Assembly: GCA_049889815.1 (NCBI GenBank)
Contig: JBMHCR010000024.1
Span: forward strand, 62,001-126,000
DNA length: 64,000 bases
Origin: JBPOFY01 sp049889815
Lineage (GTDB): Bacteria; Verrucomicrobiota; Verrucomicrobiia; Opitutales; Coraliomargaritaceae
Direction: 5' to 3'
The translations under genes and the position numbers were made by a program. Shown piece by piece: positions 35,339-43,350 of this stretch; the stretch's first letter is position 1; each line of letters opens with the position of its first letter. The notes under the pieces are model-generated. The model was not told the DNA's origin. It saw nothing but the letters and a program-made list of their open reading frames with translations, and did not search any database.

Positions 35339-36967
35339 TTAGTCAATCAAACCGGGGTAGGTGCCTGGTAAATCTTCGAGAAATTCTTTGAGGAGCTCCT
35401 GCATCTTTTTGAGCTGTCCTGCATATTCCGGATTGCTCGCGAGATTGTTGGTCTCGGTGGGATCTTCACCGATTTTGAAGAGCTGATCTTTATCGAAATA
35501 GCTGGGTGCCCACGGTGTATTGTCAGGATCCTTTAGCTGCCAGCGTTCGAAAGCGAAACCACCTGGATTCATACCGAGCTGGAAGTAGGGAGCGTCTTCA
35601 AGGAATGGATAATCTTCCGCCATCCATGGGTTCTGTTTTAGCATGACTTTGTAATAGTATTCCTTTGCTTCTTTGACGCGTTCTTCCTTGGTGCGCTCGA
35701 GGCTTGGTGGGACGTAGAAGGCTACGTAGCTCCAGTCAGCTGTGGCAACGGCACGGGCAAGACCGATCTCGCTGTAGACTGCTTTGCGCCAGTTTTCGGG
35801 AGATTCGCCCTTGAAGATCGGGTAGAGGCTGTAGCCGTCGAGCATCATATTTTCGGGAGGCTCGATGCCGGCGATGTCGAAGAAGGTTCTGCCAAAATCG
35901 GTGTTCTGCACAAGCTCCTGCGGGCGTCTACCCGGCTCGATGACGCCCGGCCAGTAGGCCATGATCTGGGTACGGATGCCGCCTTGGTAGTTGGTGCCCT
36001 TGGAGTGATACTCCATGCCGTTGTCGTTGAAGTAAATAATCAGTGTGTCTTTGGAGAGGTCGAGCTCGTCGAGCTTGTCCATGATAGCGCCGATGCCGTC
36101 GTCGAGCCACGTCGCAGCAGCGTTTTTATTTGGAATGCCGGCAGCCTTGGTGCGCTCGAGCACGGATTCACGCGAAGGTTGCACGCCGACGATAGGCTCG
36201 TCGAGCACGCCCATACCGCTCAGGCGCGGATCGCCGACCAGCGATTCATAGGGATCTGGTACGTGCATGAGTGTCGGAGCAAAATACATATACCATGGGC
36301 CGTCTTTATTTTGCTCGATAAAATCGAGTGCGGCCTGGGTGTTCCACTCTTGATTGTGGACGTTGGTGCCGGTGTTGACCAGCGTCTTGTCGTCGTCGGG
36401 GTTGCCGCCATAGACCGCTTGGGTAAAATCGAAACCGTAGCGTTTGATTTCTTCAGCGATGATTTCCTGATTCTTACGCATGATTTTCTGAATCTCAGGA
36501 TCATACGGGTCGCTGCCTTTTTCAATGGGTTCGATCAGGTGCATGGTGCCATTGAGGTGCCACTTGCCAGTAAAGCCGGTCGCGTAACCGCCGTCGCGGA
36601 GCACGCTCGGGATGCTGGGTTGGCCGTCAGCGAAGCCGAGGTTCCAGAGGATACGGGTGACGCCGTCTTCGGTCGTGCCTCCTTGAAAGTAAGGTTGTGG
36701 GCAGCGGCTCGCAAAGTGGCCTGCCATACAGGTATAGCGGCTCGGTGAGCAGACGCTCGAAGACACAAAACCGTTTTCAAAATAGATGCCTTGGTTGGCT
36801 AGCTTATCGATATTTGGCGTCAGGGATTCACCACCGAGAAAGCCGAAGTGATCGTTGAACTGATCATCGGTTATGATGAATAGAATGTTGGGCTGCTTAT
36901 GTTCTGCGCTGGTAGAAAGCGCTGCGAGTAGAACGAAGCCGAGGGTAAGGAATTTTTTGAGATGCAT
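35339..36967 (-). CDS. Exported type I sulfatase
   Basis: A 542-residue sulfatase with a signal peptide (about 1-22). Metal ligands DD at 34-35 are in IITDDQ. The formylglycine site is the CxPxR motif CSPSR with Cys 73, so an anaerobic or FGE-type maturase is needed. A second ligand block is YFNDNGMEYHSKGTNYQGG. Such enzymes remove sulfate esters from algal polysaccharides or other sulfated compounds, and large sulfatase sets are typical of marine Verrucomicrobiota. The substrate is unknown. A heptad-like repeat lies just before the ATG. Confidence 0.93.
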   Translation of the reverse strand: MHLKKFLTLGFVLLAALSTSAEHKQPNILFIITDDQFNDHFGFLGGESLTPNIDKLANQGIYFENGFVSSSVCSPSRYTCMAGHFASRCPQPYFQGGTTEDGVTRILWNLGFADGQPSIPSVLRDGGYATGFTGKWHLNGTMHLIEPIEKGSDPYDPEIQKIMRKNQEIIAEEIKRYGFDFTQAVYGGNPDDDKTLVNTGTNVHNQEWNTQAALDFIEQNKDGPWYMYFAPTLMHVPDPYESLVGDPRLSGMGVLDEPIVGVQPSRESVLERTKAAGIPNKNAAATWLDDGIGAIMDKLDELDLSKDTLIIYFNDNGMEYHSKGTNYQGGIRTQIMAYWPGVIEPGRRPQELVQNTDFGRTFFDIAGIEPPENMMLDGYSLYPIFKGESPENWRKAVYSEIGLARAVATADWSYVAFYVPPSLERTKEERVKEAKEYYYKVMLKQNPWMAEDYPFLEDAPYFQLGMNPGGFAFERWQLKDPDNTPWAPSYFDKDQLFKIGEDPTETNNLASNPEYAGQLKKMQELLKEFLEDLPGTYPGLID

Positions 36968-36973
36968 GAATAT

Positions 36974-37006
36974 GGGACGCGGGATACAGCACGGGATACG
37001 GGTGAC
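36974..37006. repeat. Heptad-like repeats upstream of the sulfatase
   Basis: Beginning six bases beyond the sulfatase ATG are units GGGACGC, GGGATAC, then a five-base interruption, then GGGATAC and GGGTGAC. The period is seven apart from the interruption. Placement in the leader matches the arrays at tyrS and the suf genes. Confidence 0.5.
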
Positions 37007-37088
37007 TTTCTTAACACGAATAAACCGAGTCCTTATGTCAACTGACAGAGGTGAGAAATTGAGGTTCCCTGGAATGTTGGGCGCCGCT

Positions 37089-37179
37089 ATGGGGAGCGCG
37101 GATCTCTGTGTCCGCTTTTTTGTGATTTCGGGGGCTCTGATTGCTAGCTATGTCCAGACGGAGCCAGACGCTCCCATGG
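37089..37179. repeat. REP-like inverted repeat between murA and the sulfatase
   Basis: TATGGGGAGCG (37089-37099) is almost the reverse complement of CGCTCCCATGG (37169-37179). Inside it a GCGGA/TCCGC stem (37098-37115) is followed by six T on the plus strand. The element sits just after the murA stop codon. A terminator role is possible, but the T-run is on the plus strand, where no gene ends. Confidence 0.5.
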
Positions 37180-37180
37180 A

Positions 37181-38476
37181 TCAATTCTCGAGCAGCTCTT
37201 TCGGCATCTCGGTGTCTTTGAGGCGCCAGATTTTCGCGCCGATGGCAGTCAACTTTTGCTCGAAGCGTTCGTAACCGCGGTCGAGGTGGTAGATACGTTG
37301 GATCCAGGTGTCACCTTCAGCGGCGAAGGCGGCCAGGATGAGCGCTGCAGATGCGCGCAAGTCGGACGCCATGACAGGCGCGCCGGAAAGTTTACTGGCT
37401 CCCTTGATAATCGCGCTTGGACCTTCAATGGAAATATCAGCGCCCATACGTTGTAGCTCAGGAACGTGCATAAAGCGGTTCGGGTAGATACGCTCGGTGA
37501 TGATAGAGAGGCCCTCGGTTTGAGTCATTAAGGCGCTGAGCTGCGCTTGTAAGTCAGTTGGGTAACCGGGGTGTGGCAGAGTGATAACATCGACGGGTTT
37601 GAGTGAGCCCTCGTAAGGCAGCACGTGGATGTAGTCTTCGCCGAGTTCCATGGGTAGACCCGCTTCTTCCAACTTGTCTAAGAATGCACCGAGTAGGCTG
37701 GGTGCGATGCCTTTTACGGTAACATCGCCGCGGGTGATGGCACCAGCGATGACAAAAGTTCCTGCCTCGATACGGTCGGCGATTATTGAGTGTTGTGTGC
37801 CGTAGAGTTTGTCCACACCGGTGATGGTGAGTTCGGGGCTACCAATGCCTTCAATCTGGGCGCCCATCTTTACGAGTAGGTTGCATAGATCGACGACTTC
37901 CGGCTCACAGGCAGCGCATTCGAGAACCGTGTTGCCTGGGGCGAGCACGGCGGCCATCACGATATTGGCGGTGCCGGTCACTGTAGAGCCACTGCGGCCA
38001 CCGAGGAAAATGGGTCCACCTTTGATATTGGACGCGTCTACGTGGACATAACCATTGGAGATGTCCACGGCGCAGTTAAGTTTCTTGAGGCCTTTAATGT
38101 GTAGGTCAATCGGACGCGGGCCGATGACACAACCACCGGGAATGGAGACTTCGGCTTTGCGCATACGAGCAACGAGCGGTCCGAGCAAGCAGACTGAGGC
38201 ACGCATCTTGCGCACCAACTCGTAGGGCGCGATATGTGTGAGCTGCTTTGCAGTTATTTCCCAAGTGCCAGGCTCTGGTTGCACGGCGTCCGCGCCGACA
38301 TGGCGAAGAATCTCGATCATGAAGCGCATATCGCTGAGGTCGGGCACATTCTTGAGCGTGACTGTTTCCTCTGTGAGGAGGGTCGCTGCCAGAATGGGTA
38401 AGGCTGCGTTTTTCGCGCCCCCGACGGCGATCTCGCCCTTGAGTGCTCCGTTACCGCTTACTTTGAAAACATCCAT
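37181..38476 (-). CDS. murA: UDP-N-acetylglucosamine 1-carboxyvinyltransferase
   Basis: The first committed enzyme of peptidoglycan synthesis, 431 residues. The loop with the catalytic Cys is IPGGCVIG (Cys 116), so the enzyme should be sensitive to PEP-site alkylators such as fosfomycin. Other blocks are GGAKNAALPILAATLL near the start, ASVCLLGPLVAR and the C-terminal DLRASAALILAA. It lies 18 bases after the RGG-rich protein gene. Confidence 0.96.
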   Translation of the reverse strand: MDVFKVSGNGALKGEIAVGGAKNAALPILAATLLTEETVTLKNVPDLSDMRFMIEILRHVGADAVQPEPGTWEITAKQLTHIAPYELVRKMRASVCLLGPLVARMRKAEVSIPGGCVIGPRPIDLHIKGLKKLNCAVDISNGYVHVDASNIKGGPIFLGGRSGSTVTGTANIVMAAVLAPGNTVLECAACEPEVVDLCNLLVKMGAQIEGIGSPELTITGVDKLYGTQHSIIADRIEAGTFVIAGAITRGDVTVKGIAPSLLGAFLDKLEEAGLPMELGEDYIHVLPYEGSLKPVDVITLPHPGYPTDLQAQLSALMTQTEGLSIITERIYPNRFMHVPELQRMGADISIEGPSAIIKGASKLSGAPVMASDLRASAALILAAFAAEGDTWIQRIYHLDRGYERFEQKLTAIGAKIWRLKDTEMPKELLEN

Positions 38477-38494
38477 CGGTTGGGCGGTTAGGGC

Positions 38495-39241
38495 TTAGGA
38501 CTCGTTGCTAAGAGATGCTGCTGAGTGGCGCTTTTGGCCACCACCTTTGCCTCCTCGGCGACGGTTTTGCCCTTGTCCACCTTTGCCTCCGTGGCCCCGG
38601 TTTTGTCCGCCTTTGCCACGATTCTGACCACCACGGCGATTTTTACCTCCGCGGTTGCCGCTTGGTTTTTTCTTTTGCGTCTCGCGTTCACTCCCAAACA
38701 GACCACCGAAAAACCCTGTGATCGCTGCTAACAGTCCGCCCTTTGCTTGTCGCTTACCTTTGATCGCGTTGTGTGGCTTCTTCTTAGCGGCTTTTTTCTT
38801 GGCGGGACGGTTTTTTTCGCGTTCCGCACGGCGTGCATCGCGCTCGGCTTTGCGCTCTGCAAGGCGCGCTTCAACCTTAGCAATCGCAGCAAGCGTTTCA
38901 GGACTTGGCTGAGGATTTGGTGTTGACGCTCCGCTTTTCTCCACGCGCTCTTCGCGTTGCTGCTCTTCTTTTGGCTTAGATTCGTTTCGTGGTGCGCGTG
39001 GCTTGCCTGGCTTCTCAGATTTTTCAGGTGCATCGGCCGGCTTACCAGTGCCACTGAGCTTTTCGTTCGTTAGAGCTTCTGCCGGATCGACGGGGCCCAT
39101 GTTGCCTTTACTTGCAGAGGAAACCTCTGTTTTGAAACCACCGCTACGGCGGCGGGTGCGTGGTTTTTTCGCGGCGTCTGTGCTGGGTGTGTAACTTTGT
39201 GTTTGGTTGGATGTGGTTGAGTTGTCTTCGAATTCTGGCAT
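38495..39241 (-). CDS. RGG-rich, strongly basic hypothetical protein
   Basis: From ATG 39241 the product has 248 residues (an ATG at 39286 would add 15). It is disordered in appearance. The N-terminal half is Ser/Thr/Pro/Lys-rich with a TRRRSGG patch. A charged coiled coil lies near 120-150 (VEARLAERKAERDARRAERE). A lysine-rich block with KKKAAKKK, a short hydrophobic stretch (LLAAITGFFGGLFG) and a tail of repeated QNRGKGG/RRGG units follow. Such tails bind RNA or DNA in other proteins. No catalytic domain is seen. It lies just before murA on the same strand. Confidence 0.65.
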   Translation of the reverse strand: MPEFEDNSTTSNQTQSYTPSTDAAKKPRTRRRSGGFKTEVSSASKGNMGPVDPAEALTNEKLSGTGKPADAPEKSEKPGKPRAPRNESKPKEEQQREERVEKSGASTPNPQPSPETLAAIAKVEARLAERKAERDARRAEREKNRPAKKKAAKKKPHNAIKGKRQAKGGLLAAITGFFGGLFGSERETQKKKPSGNRGGKNRRGGQNRGKGGQNRGHGGKGGQGQNRRRGGKGGGQKRHSAASLSNES

Positions 39242-39529
39242 CTTGTGTAGGTGTTGTTGTGGTGTGTCGGCAGCTAGAGCAGTCATAGCTGGCGTACATT
39301 TCTGTCAGGTGATCGGGGCGTGGGGCGCAATGGCAGGCTAGGGCTATCAGCCTAGGTCCGTTACCGAGCACGGAACGCAGCATTCCCCGTGTAGGGAGTG
39401 TTATCGGTAGAGCAGGAAATTTCCTCTCGCAAGTGTTAAGTTCGTTTGCCTGCTAGTTGTCGGCTGAAAGTTGGTTGGAACAAGAAATCCGCTTGCTTGC
39501 CTTCGAATGTGAACCTACGAACTTGGGGC

Positions 39530-39901
39530 ATGGATAAACTCGAAGAAATTTTTGCGATGCAGGACACGCTTAACAAGCGTATCGGAGTAAACACTGACGG
39601 TATGTCGGATGAAGAAAAGGCCAAATGGGTGCTCAATTACTCCCGTGCCATGCAGCAGGAAATGTCCGAGTTGATCGACTCGGTGCCGTGGAAGTGGTGG
39701 GCTAAATATCAGGAGTTTGATGAGCAAAACGCTAAAGTCGAAGTCGTGGACCTGTTTCACTTCCTCATCTCGCTCGCTCAGGTGCTCGGTATGACTCCCG
39801 AGGATGTCTACAATGCCTACGTCAAAAAGAACAAGGTGAACCACGATCGCCAGGACAGTGGCTACACTGAAAAAGACGAGGATGATTCGAGACACATCTA
39901 A
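39530..39901 (+). CDS. All-alpha (dimeric-type) dUTPase / MazG-like pyrophosphatase
   Basis: A 123-residue helical protein beginning MDKLEEIFAMQ. The ExxE motif EMSE and the ExxD motif EVVD lie on two helices separated by WKWWAKY and a KVEV lead-in. This is the magnesium site of the dUTPase_2/MazG superfamily. The KWW segment and the D-LFHFLISLAQVLG helix favour dUTP diphosphatase, which keeps uracil out of DNA and supplies dUMP. The upstream 28 open codons look non-coding, so ATG 39530 is chosen. Confidence 0.82.
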   Translation: MDKLEEIFAMQDTLNKRIGVNTDGMSDEEKAKWVLNYSRAMQQEMSELIDSVPWKWWAKYQEFDEQNAKVEVVDLFHFLISLAQVLGMTPEDVYNAYVKKNKVNHDRQDSGYTEKDEDDSRHI

Positions 39902-39925
39902 TCGTTTAACGATTCGATATGCAGA

Positions 39926-39960
39926 AGTCAGGAGTCAGAAGACAGTAGCCGGAAGTGCTT
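39926..39960. repeat. Tandem heptads between the dUTPase and CPBP genes
   Basis: Units AGTCAGG, AGTCAGA, AGACAGT, AGCCGGA and AGTGCTT follow in phase with period seven. The array begins 24 bases after the dUTPase stop and ends 47 bases before the next ATG. The units resemble those before tyrS (AGTCAGA occurs in both). Confidence 0.6.
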
Positions 39961-40007
39961 TGGAATAAACTGTATCTTATTTCCTGAATTCTTAATCCCG
40001 CGAAGCA

Positions 40008-40610
40008 ATGACCGAAAACCCTGTAATGATTCTGCTTTATGTGGGCATTGCTTCCTACGTGGGGTCGATGTATTGGGGTGACTACAAGGCTCAACAGTCC
40101 GGCGAACCGAATTCTGGAGCGATGCCTGGCGCTTATCCGGTCACGCGGATGGCGTTCGTGATCGGTGTGATCGGTTCGTTGATTCTGTTGGGTGTCGAAA
40201 CCGGTGGTGAGATAGCTCTTGGTCTGTCTGAAGAACAGAGCACCGTGGCTTGGTATCTTCTGATCACTTGGCTGTGTGCGGGGATTGTCGAGGAAATTAT
40301 CTTTCGCGGGTTTTTGGTTGTAGAAAACAAAGGCAGGGCGGCGCTGATTGCCAGCTGTGTGGGCTTCTCGACGATCTTTGCGGTCATTCATCCACATCTC
40401 TGGAGCATGGAAGACGGCTTTGAGCTCACGCTTACTGCGAAGGGCTTTTTCAGTACGGGGATTTTACTGGCAAACTCGCTTTGGTGGTACGCCGTGCGCT
40501 TCGGGCCCTGGAATAAAACCAAGTCGATCTTCCCGTGTATGCTGGCTCATGCCGCAAGCAACCTTGGCGTCTTTTTTGTGAAGCTCTCGCAGGGCTTTGT
40601 TGAATTTTAG
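40008..40610 (+). CDS. CPBP-family intramembrane glutamic endopeptidase
   Basis: A 200-residue membrane protein with about five or six helices. The CPBP (Abi/CAAX-protease-like) motif EExxxR is EEIIFR at 95-100. A second His motif is AVIHPHLW near 125 and a third CMLAHAASN near 182. Members cut within membranes and take part in processes from bacteriocin immunity to protein maturation. No substrate is evident. suhB-like follows after three bases, so the two share a transcript. Confidence 0.88.
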   Translation: MTENPVMILLYVGIASYVGSMYWGDYKAQQSGEPNSGAMPGAYPVTRMAFVIGVIGSLILLGVETGGEIALGLSEEQSTVAWYLLITWLCAGIVEEIIFRGFLVVENKGRAALIASCVGFSTIFAVIHPHLWSMEDGFELTLTAKGFFSTGILLANSLWWYAVRFGPWNKTKSIFPCMLAHAASNLGVFFVKLSQGFVEF

Positions 40611-40613
40611 ACT

Positions 40614-41447
40614 ATGAACGGCGAGATCACTGCGGCAGTTCAGCTGCGTCTCGATTCGATCGAGGGTATGTTGCCTGAATTAGAGCAGCGGTTACTGGAC
40701 TTACAGCAGGGTGATCTGGGTGTGCTGAAAAAGTCGAATGCTTTCGACCTCGTCACCAAGGCTGATGTTGAAAGCGAAGCGCAACTAGTCGGGCACATTC
40801 GTGAGCATTTTTCTGAGGACCGGATCGTTGCCGAAGAGGGCGGCGCAGACGCTGACCATCAAGATGCCGGGCAGTTCGTGTGGGTGCTCGATCCAATCGA
40901 TGGCACGACGAATTTTGCAAATGGTCTGCCGTTCTGGGGCATCTCGATTGCATTGATGTTAGCGGGCGAGTTGGTCGGTGCGATTGTCTCGGCGCCAGGG
41001 CTTGGGCTGCGATACCGTGCTACACGCGGTGAGGGTGCGAAGCGTAATGGCGTTGCCATTTCGGTGAACAACAATGCTTCGATGGGCGACGGGATCATCG
41101 CGACGGGTTTTCCTTATGATCGAGCAAATCGTGCTGAGCCGATTTGCCGTGCCATGGAAAATATTCTTCGGACGGCTGGTGGCGTGCGCCGACTCGGTGC
41201 CGCTTCATTAGATTTCTGTTTTTTGGCGGACGGTCGCTACACGGGTTACTACGAGATGGGACTCAAACCATGGGATTATGCCGCGGGTGTGCTGGTTGCC
41301 GAAGAAACCGGCGCAAAGGTGACTGATTTTGAGAATCAGCCTTTGGATATTTTCAAAAGCAAAGGAGCTGTTGTGAGCAATGGAAAGGTGCACGACGAGC
41401 TCCTTAAGCAGGTCCAGCCGATGCTGGATGCGATTGCGGTGCGATAG
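40614..41447 (+). CDS. Inositol monophosphatase family protein
   Basis: A 277-residue lithium-sensitive-type phosphatase. The metal sites are EEGG (near 67), WVLDPIDGTTNF (near 89) and PWDYAAGVLVAEETGAKV (near 220). SuhB-like members dephosphorylate inositol phosphate, and others act on histidinol phosphate or PAP. The WDPIDGT signature fits the superfamily, but the substrate cannot be fixed. An intrinsic terminator-like hairpin follows. Confidence 0.92.
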   Translation: MNGEITAAVQLRLDSIEGMLPELEQRLLDLQQGDLGVLKKSNAFDLVTKADVESEAQLVGHIREHFSEDRIVAEEGGADADHQDAGQFVWVLDPIDGTTNFANGLPFWGISIALMLAGELVGAIVSAPGLGLRYRATRGEGAKRNGVAISVNNNASMGDGIIATGFPYDRANRAEPICRAMENILRTAGGVRRLGAASLDFCFLADGRYTGYYEMGLKPWDYAAGVLVAEETGAKVTDFENQPLDIFKSKGAVVSNGKVHDELLKQVQPMLDAIAVR

Positions 41448-41475
41448 ATTCCTCCGCCTTGGGTTGCCAAAGATA

Positions 41476-41503
41476 CTTCCCCTTCGCAGGGGAGGAGCTT
41501 TTT
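41476..41503 (+). terminator. Intrinsic terminator after the inositol-phosphatase gene
   Basis: CTTCCCCT pairs with AGGGGAGG around a TCGC loop, and five T follow two bases later. It lies 29 bases beyond the stop codon on the plus strand. Confidence 0.65.
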
Positions 41504-41529
41504 GCAGTTTGATTTCAAATAGCTTAGCA

Positions 41530-41577
41530 CTCCTCCTTTTGAAGGAGGGGTGGATAGCGCAGCGAGACGGGGTGGCC
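41530..41577. repeat. REP-like palindrome between convergent genes
   Basis: A CCTCCTT/AAGGAGG stem (near 41532-41548) is followed by a GC-rich tail with a GCGCAGCG core and the sequence GGGGTGG. The layout resembles REP units known from many bacterial genomes. It abuts the stop of the outer-membrane protein gene. Confidence 0.4.
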
Positions 41578-42663
41578 TTAGAACGCCATCTGCCAGCCGA
41601 TGGTAACCACCGAATCCGTTTCCAGTTGGAAGCCGTTCAAGTCTTGCCAGACGGGCAAACGGATATCGATTGCAACACGGTGGCCCTTTAGCGCTCCATT
41701 TGGGGCATAGAAGTTCAAGCCGAGGATTGCATCCAAGCGTTCGCCGCCATAGTTCTCACCGAAGGCGGTCGTTACGGATCTGCCAACGGGGCCCATCGTA
41801 CCGATGTCTTCTTGGTCGCCCTTCAGTTTACCAGTGTGGGTGTAGTTGAAGCCACTGTTGATACCAATCCACTCGCTGAGATTGTAGCCCGCCCATGTGG
41901 TAAGGCCGAAGACATTGCCAAGGCGGTGGTTGTTGGCGTTCTCGTCTTCGAGGCGAATCACCGCATTTGCCTGTGCGCCCCAAGACCAGTTGTCATACTG
42001 TTCCACATAGGTAATGGAGGGCAGCAGATCGTAGGTGCCTGAGCCGTGCTGCATCGGCGCTGGGAGTTGGCGTTCAATGTATCCACCCATGCCCGGCGCT
42101 CGATCCTTTTCGTCGATAGAGCCTGTCGGGAGATTTAGGCTGAGACCAAAATGTGCCTTGCGGTTGTCCTCTAGGAAAAAGCGATAGAGTCCGCCAATTT
42201 TCACATCGCCTAAGCCGCTGGTTTCAGTCGTGAAGATGTCGCCTCCGACCGCACCGATAGCCATGCTCGCGCCCGGGTTGATACGGTGATCCATCTCGGT
42301 TTCGAGGTAGTTCGCCATGAGCATTAGGGTCAGCTTGTCGGTGGGCGCATACATCATGCCGAACATGTGCATGTCCATTGTCATGGACTGGGGAGCCACG
42401 GTGTAGCCGTCTGCAAAGACGTCTGTGGATGAAACTCGATCGTTGCCCGTGCGCATGCCATCCATATCCATACGCATGAATCGATAAGACAGCATCCAGC
42501 CGCCTCTTGCGTGAGTGTGGTCACCCATGATCGAGATGGATGCATGGTTATCGGGGCGTCCGTGCGGTTCGTCCTGTGGGCAGCAGCTGAATGCTGGAGC
42601 CGCATGGGCCGCAGTCGCGGCAGTGAGAGAGATTGAAAGAAGTGTTTTAGTAAAAGTGTTCAT
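41578..42663 (-). CDS. Outer-membrane beta-barrel protein (phenol-degradation MetA-like)
   Basis: From ATG 42663 the protein has 361 residues with a signal peptide (about 1-22, ending AHAAPA). A Cys-Cys-Pro and His-rich segment follows, then Met-rich stretches (MRMDMDGM, MTMDMHMFGMM). The rest is alternating beta strands ending in an aromatic residue (GWQMAF), as in outer-membrane proteins. It resembles the MetA-like transporter/porin family. The Met and His content suggests a link with a metal such as copper, but this is inference. The open frame extends 48 codons upstream into a REP-like repeat and was not used. Confidence 0.75.
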   Translation of the reverse strand: MNTFTKTLLSISLTAATAAHAAPAFSCCPQDEPHGRPDNHASISIMGDHTHARGGWMLSYRFMRMDMDGMRTGNDRVSSTDVFADGYTVAPQSMTMDMHMFGMMYAPTDKLTLMLMANYLETEMDHRINPGASMAIGAVGGDIFTTETSGLGDVKIGGLYRFFLEDNRKAHFGLSLNLPTGSIDEKDRAPGMGGYIERQLPAPMQHGSGTYDLLPSITYVEQYDNWSWGAQANAVIRLEDENANNHRLGNVFGLTTWAGYNLSEWIGINSGFNYTHTGKLKGDQEDIGTMGPVGRSVTTAFGENYGGERLDAILGLNFYAPNGALKGHRVAIDIRLPVWQDLNGFQLETDSVVTIGWQMAF

Positions 42664-42707
42664 GGTGTGTAAAATTGTGTTTAGGTACGCGAGGTTCTCG
42701 CGTATTC

Positions 42708-42802
42708 GGTGGCGGCGCGCGGCCTTGCGCGCCATTGCGGTATGGTTAGCTGCTGACGATTGTATGTCAGTTTCGTGGCGCACAGGGACGTGCGCCGCTA
42801 CC
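42708..42802. repeat. Imperfect 26-bp inverted repeat (REP-like)
   Basis: Arms at 42708-42733 and 42777-42802 match as reverse complements at 21 of 26 positions and enclose 43 bases. Each arm has a GGCGC...GCGCC core. It sits in the leader between the small Cys-motif gene and the outer-membrane gene, so it would be transcribed if the two form an operon. Confidence 0.7.
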
Positions 42803-42834
42803 TTCATGGTTGATCAGTCGGCTAGTGATTCCAA

Positions 42835-43218
42835 TTACATCCACCTTGGCGGTGGTGTCGGGACTACCAAAAATGCATCCAATGGGCGCTCGGTATTGCA
42901 CACCGAATAGGCGCTTTCCTCCTCCGAAACATGAATCTGAATCGCTTTTGCGAGACCCAACATAAGGGTTAATTTGCTAGATTCCGAGATTTGCAACGGG
43001 CTCTCTTCTTGGCTCTCGTCCACTGCATTAATGATCTTACACAATTCGCAGGGGCGGTCGCCTCCGAAGGTATCTTTAAACGCTTGCTCGATACTACTTT
43101 CTTGGGAGTAGCTAGTGACCATCCAAGTCCACGCACCCAACTGCAGCAGCAATTGCGGACCGGTAATGATCCAACAGCATAGAAGGAGGAGTAGGGTCTT
43201 ACAAAATCGAGAAAGCAC
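42835..43218 (-). CDS. Small membrane-anchored protein with CELC motif
   Basis: A 127-residue frame with GTG start at 43218. The N-terminus is a hydrophobic segment (about 8-30) that can be a signal or anchor. A short WTWMVTSYS segment is followed by FGGDRPCELCK, a conserved-looking CxxC motif, then an acidic tail with one more Cys. Small proteins with this plan are often found next to metal-related outer-membrane proteins, and the next gene here is Met/His rich. A metal-handling role is an inference. No named family is certain. Confidence 0.6.
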   Translation of the reverse strand: MLSRFCKTLLLLLCCWIITGPQLLLQLGAWTWMVTSYSQESSIEQAFKDTFGGDRPCELCKIINAVDESQEESPLQISESSKLTLMLGLAKAIQIHVSEEESAYSVCNTERPLDAFLVVPTPPPRWM

Positions 43219-43350
43219 GAGCGAGGAAACAAAAGTGCTAATTTTAAAATGCGAGCGTGAAATAATTTTTCGTAGGAGGGGTGTGATCTCTCGATCAGCT
43301 TGTTGGGCAATCTGCCTGTAAGGCTAGGGATTACCCAGCGTTTGGTCCGA

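Noticed and set aside
35984..36748. Plus-strand frame of 254 codons
   Set aside because: It is the shadow of the sulfatase gene, whose catalytic motifs are on the minus strand.
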